From assembly GCA_029263455.1 (NCBI GenBank), contig JAJCXM010000001.1, positions 124,001 through 188,000 of the forward strand: 64,000 nt of DNA, read 5' to 3'. This document shows, in pieces, positions 61,650 through 64,000 of this stretch. Position 1 is the first letter of the stretch; each line of letters opens with the position of its first letter. The notes under the pieces are model-generated. The model saw only the letters and a program-made list of their open reading frames with translations, was not told the DNA's origin and made no database searches. The DNA is from Holophagae bacterium (GTDB lineage Bacteria > Acidobacteriota > Holophagae > Acanthopleuribacterales > Acanthopleuribacteraceae). The translations under genes and the position numbers were made by a program.

Positions 61650-63272
61650 CTACTCTAGAATCTCAATCGGCAGGCCAGGATTGGCCTGGAGGCGATCAAC
61701 TTGGACGGCCAAGTCATTGCGGTTGCTCGCTATTAGGAAGAGCTCAATTTCTTCCAGCAGGTAGTCAGGATAAGGGAATCCACCTGACTTCAAAGCCTTC
61801 ATCTCTTCAACCAAAGTTACCAGGCTTTCCTGCCTCAAATCGGGGATTACGTTCTTGTCGCTAAAGATTCTTTCCAGCGCTGATTCGATCTTCATCAAAT
61901 CAGCATGGCTCAACCAGGTGCCACGAATGCCAACGCCCCAAATGTCTTTTAAGTTCTTGGTCGTCTCAAGCGGGTTCTTGTCCAGAATCACGAAGTCTCC
62001 ACGTTTGCCAACTTCAACGGTGCCCATTTCCTTTTCCGCGCGCATGGCAAGCGCCGGATTGATGGTTGCCGTCTTCAGACCTCGGTACGCCGAAAACCAA
62101 TATTCCTCAAAGATCCTTACTTCCTCATGCAGCGCATAGCCTGGCACCATAAACGCATAACCTCCGCTGTCAGTGCCGGCAAAGAACTTATCAGTGAACT
62201 GCAGGAGGTTGGTGAAGATTTCGCGCTTCTTGCTTAAGGTTCCTTGACGTAATTCGGTGAGTGCGTTCATGGGTTCACGGGCCGTCTCATGCCAACTGTT
62301 TCGCATCCAGCGGGGAACCAAACGTAGTGAATTCTCTTCATTTACCAACTTGGTCGCTTCATCACCACGCACGTGCTCATGGTAAGCGGCAAAAGAAGGC
62401 GCATTCCAAAGCTCGGAGGTTGCCGTGGGTGTCAGATAATCCTGAACCGTAATTTCCAAGGTCATATCATATAGATAGCCTTTGAAATGCTCATTGGTTC
62501 GCATACCCGCTTCGATGGCCTGTTTAATGGTGATTTCATTGGGGATATGGCCAACCACATCTAGACCTACCTCTTTGGCTGCCGCGAAGATCGCTGAAAA
62601 TAGGGGTTCCGGCATGGAATTATGGATTTTGATGAAGTCATAACCTAAGGCCGCTTGCTCGCGCACAGCTTGGTGGGCCTGATCGACGCGATTGATTTGC
62701 GTCATATAGAATGGCCAGGCTCGGTTGGAAAGAATGTGGCCGGCCACGTATAGGTTGGGGATCAAGAGCTTGTCCCTTTTCGCCAGTTCGCGGGCATTAA
62801 TCATCCAGGGGAATCCATCCATTTCACGAACGCTCGTCACCCCTTTTGTTACATAAACAAGAAACTGGCTGAGGCTGAGTTGAACGTGCGAGTGACCTTC
62901 GGTCAGTCCAGGAATCAAATATTTTCCGGCCGCCTCTCTGATAACAAGGGCCTCTTTGGGAATAGCCACTTGATCCAGCGGACCAATTTCTGTGAATTTG
63001 CCATCCTTCACAATGACCGTTTGATTCTCTAAAACCGTTTCATCAGTCATAGGGACGACGTTAACTCCCACAATCGCGATCGTTTGTGGTATGTGTCGCG
63101 CGCTCAATTCGAGCATCAATTTATGGGTTTGGTGTTCTTCCAAAAAGCGCTGCCAATCCGTGCGGTTCTTTTTCGTCAGTACGAGGTCAGCATCTGTGCT
63201 GGAAGCTGCTGAAAGCAGACCAAAACTTATGGCGAGTGCGCATAAAACCTTTGATAGTTTGTTCTTATCCAT
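61650..63272 (-). CDS. Exported amidohydrolase family protein
   Basis: This protein is about 540 aa from ATG 63272, with a signal peptide at residues 1-27 (MDKNKLSKVLCALAISFGLLSAAS). It is a binuclear or mononuclear metal hydrolase: GLTEGHSHV (His126 and His128 metal ligands), FIKIHNSM with the Lys that could be carboxylated (about 213), DVVGHIPNE, NEHFKG and the final Asp in AGTDSGGYA. A composite beta domain flanks it. Members cleave imides, dipeptides or lactones; the substrate is unknown. Its start lies 8 bp inside the end of the GntR regulator gene, indicating one operon under that regulator. Confidence 0.85.
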   Translation of the reverse strand: MDKNKLSKVLCALAISFGLLSAASSTDADLVLTKKNRTDWQRFLEEHQTHKLMLELSARHIPQTIAIVGVNVVPMTDETVLENQTVIVKDGKFTEIGPLDQVAIPKEALVIREAAGKYLIPGLTEGHSHVQLSLSQFLVYVTKGVTSVREMDGFPWMINARELAKRDKLLIPNLYVAGHILSNRAWPFYMTQINRVDQAHQAVREQAALGYDFIKIHNSMPEPLFSAIFAAAKEVGLDVVGHIPNEITIKQAIEAGMRTNEHFKGYLYDMTLEITVQDYLTPTATSELWNAPSFAAYHEHVRGDEATKLVNEENSLRLVPRWMRNSWHETAREPMNALTELRQGTLSKKREIFTNLLQFTDKFFAGTDSGGYAFMVPGYALHEEVRIFEEYWFSAYRGLKTATINPALAMRAEKEMGTVEVGKRGDFVILDKNPLETTKNLKDIWGVGIRGTWLSHADLMKIESALERIFSDKNVIPDLRQESLVTLVEEMKALKSGGFPYPDYLLEEIELFLIASNRNDLAVQVDRLQANPGLPIEILE

Positions 63273-63954
63273 GATTGTGCACCTTCTTTTCGTTTTCAAT
63301 CCATTGCGTGACCGTCTCAATACCGCTATTCCAATGAACGATTAGCCGTTTTGCTGCCAAACCCATGTCACCAGCCTTTACGGCATCTATGATCGTCAAA
63401 TGCTCGCGGTAAGCCAGTTCGGGATTGGCCAGGCCACGCTTTAATCCGCCATCAAAACGACTAACTTTTTCGTTGCTTTCAGCGATGATGGCTAATAGCT
63501 CCTTGTTCGGGCAGCTTGAAATCAGCAGCGCGTGAAAATCTTTATCTAGTTGGAACTGTTTTGAAGATGGGGGTCTATTAATTTGTTGATTAATTTTCGC
63601 CAGAGCCTTGATGTCTTTTTCCGATGGAGCCTCTGACAGTGTGAGCGCCATAACTTCTAGGTTCGCCAACACCGGGTAAAGCTCTAGGACCTTCGCTGGG
63701 TCGTGGCTGGCAACAAAAAAGCCGCGATTGGGATGAGAAACGACCAGCCCTTTTTCCTCAAGCTTGAATAGTGCCTCGCGAACCGGCGTACGGCTCACAG
63801 CAAGCTCGCGGCACAAATGAATTTCACTAAGATGGAATCCTGCCTCATAGCTGCCGTCCATAATTTTGTCAGTCAACAGCGCCAAAACCTGCTGGCCCAA
63901 CCGCCTTCTCTCAATACGCTCAATCTTCAATCCCAACCTACCTTTGCTAACCAC
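63265..63954 (-). CDS. GntR family regulator, FCD domain
   Basis: This 229-aa GntR/FadR-type regulator has its winged helix at about 15-80 (LGQQVLALLTDKIMDGSYEAGFHLSEIHLCRELAVSRTPVREALFKLEEKGLV). An all-helical FCD ligand domain follows at about 95-215, with the metal-site residues (D and H) seen in DKDFHALLIS and AYREHLTIIDAV. FCD regulators respond to small carboxylates. Its stop overlaps the start of the amidohydrolase by 8 bp, so it probably regulates its own operon in response to a metabolite of that enzyme. Confidence 0.9.
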   Translation of the reverse strand: MVSKGRLGLKIERIERRRLGQQVLALLTDKIMDGSYEAGFHLSEIHLCRELAVSRTPVREALFKLEEKGLVVSHPNRGFFVASHDPAKVLELYPVLANLEVMALTLSEAPSEKDIKALAKINQQINRPPSSKQFQLDKDFHALLISSCPNKELLAIIAESNEKVSRFDGGLKRGLANPELAYREHLTIIDAVKAGDMGLAAKRLIVHWNSGIETVTQWIENEKKVHNHG

Positions 63955-64000
63955 ATAGTTCCGACCTGCTCGACCGAAAATCTTTGGGTCTAATTATTGT

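Noticed and set aside
1-64000. CRISPR arrays, prophage modules, toxin-antitoxin pairs and restriction-modification genes.
   Set aside because: No regularly spaced repeats and no matching genes were found on either strand.

Overview
The window (about 50% G+C by eye, dense coding, few mobile genes) looks like chromosomal DNA of a free-living Gram-negative bacterium. Supporting signs are heptosyltransferase-type and lipid/envelope genes, many exported giant proteins with signal peptides, a Ser/Thr kinase-TPR protein and CheB/CheR-PAS signalling. That mix, with dockerin-like and FG-GAP secreted proteins, recalls Acidobacteriota (Holophagae/Acanthopleuribacter-like) or a related deep-branching phylum. 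This is an inference from gene style; no rRNA or other marker gene is present.

Layout. 0-8.3 kb: an edge-truncated gene, a CPA1 Na+/H+ antiporter, a 1135-aa FG-GAP secreted protein, speA (arginine decarboxylase), a cupin and a TfoX-N protein. 8.3-9.8 kb: an iodotyrosine-deiodinase-like nitroreductase behind a leader with a strong intrinsic terminator, and a zinc-ribbon protein. 9.9-13.8 kb: asnB, a GT4 glycosyltransferase and an EEP-family phosphoesterase in one run. 13.8-17.8 kb: a cysteine-synthase-family enzyme, a YheT-like hydrolase, mtnA, sfsA and tRNA-Leu(CAA). 18-20.5 kb: a beta-propeller protein, a SufR-like Fe-S regulator and a helical-bundle protein with a palindromic operator. 20.6-28.1 kb: a dockerin-bearing RIFT-barrel protein, a GT9 glycosyltransferase, a B12 radical SAM enzyme and a secreted esterase. 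28.1-31.3 kb: a DUF4010/MgtC membrane protein and creD, with two diverged copies of one leader sequence. 31.3-35 kb: an SDR behind a NemR-type operator, and a GH172 (DUF2961)-EF-hand-LRR protein. 35.2-39.2 kb: an ABC exporter pair, and a TetR regulator facing a fatty-acid desaturase across overlapping promoters. 39.3-46.2 kb: a dockerin-bearing beta-helix protein, YtoQ, a GntR/YtrA-ABC operon, an M28 peptidase and a short PepSY-type membrane protein. 46.3-51.4 kb: a PKD-propeller protein, a DUF2784 protein, AraC-GyrI plus SRPBCC, and a VOC protein. 51.6-59.3 kb: a Ser/Thr kinase-TPR protein and a CheB-CheR-PAS/hybrid histidine kinase pair. 59.6-64 kb: a solo RAYT transposase, a YdeI-like protein, and a GntR-amidohydrolase operon.

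There is no CRISPR array, prophage, integron or defence island. The main points of interest are regulatory and architectural: a conditional-terminator leader at 9.0-9.2 kb, a duplicated leader at 28.2/29.9 kb, overlapping face-to-face promoters at 38.35-38.41 kb, and several unusual secreted domain fusions. I did not find a clear multi-gene system that I could call wholly new.
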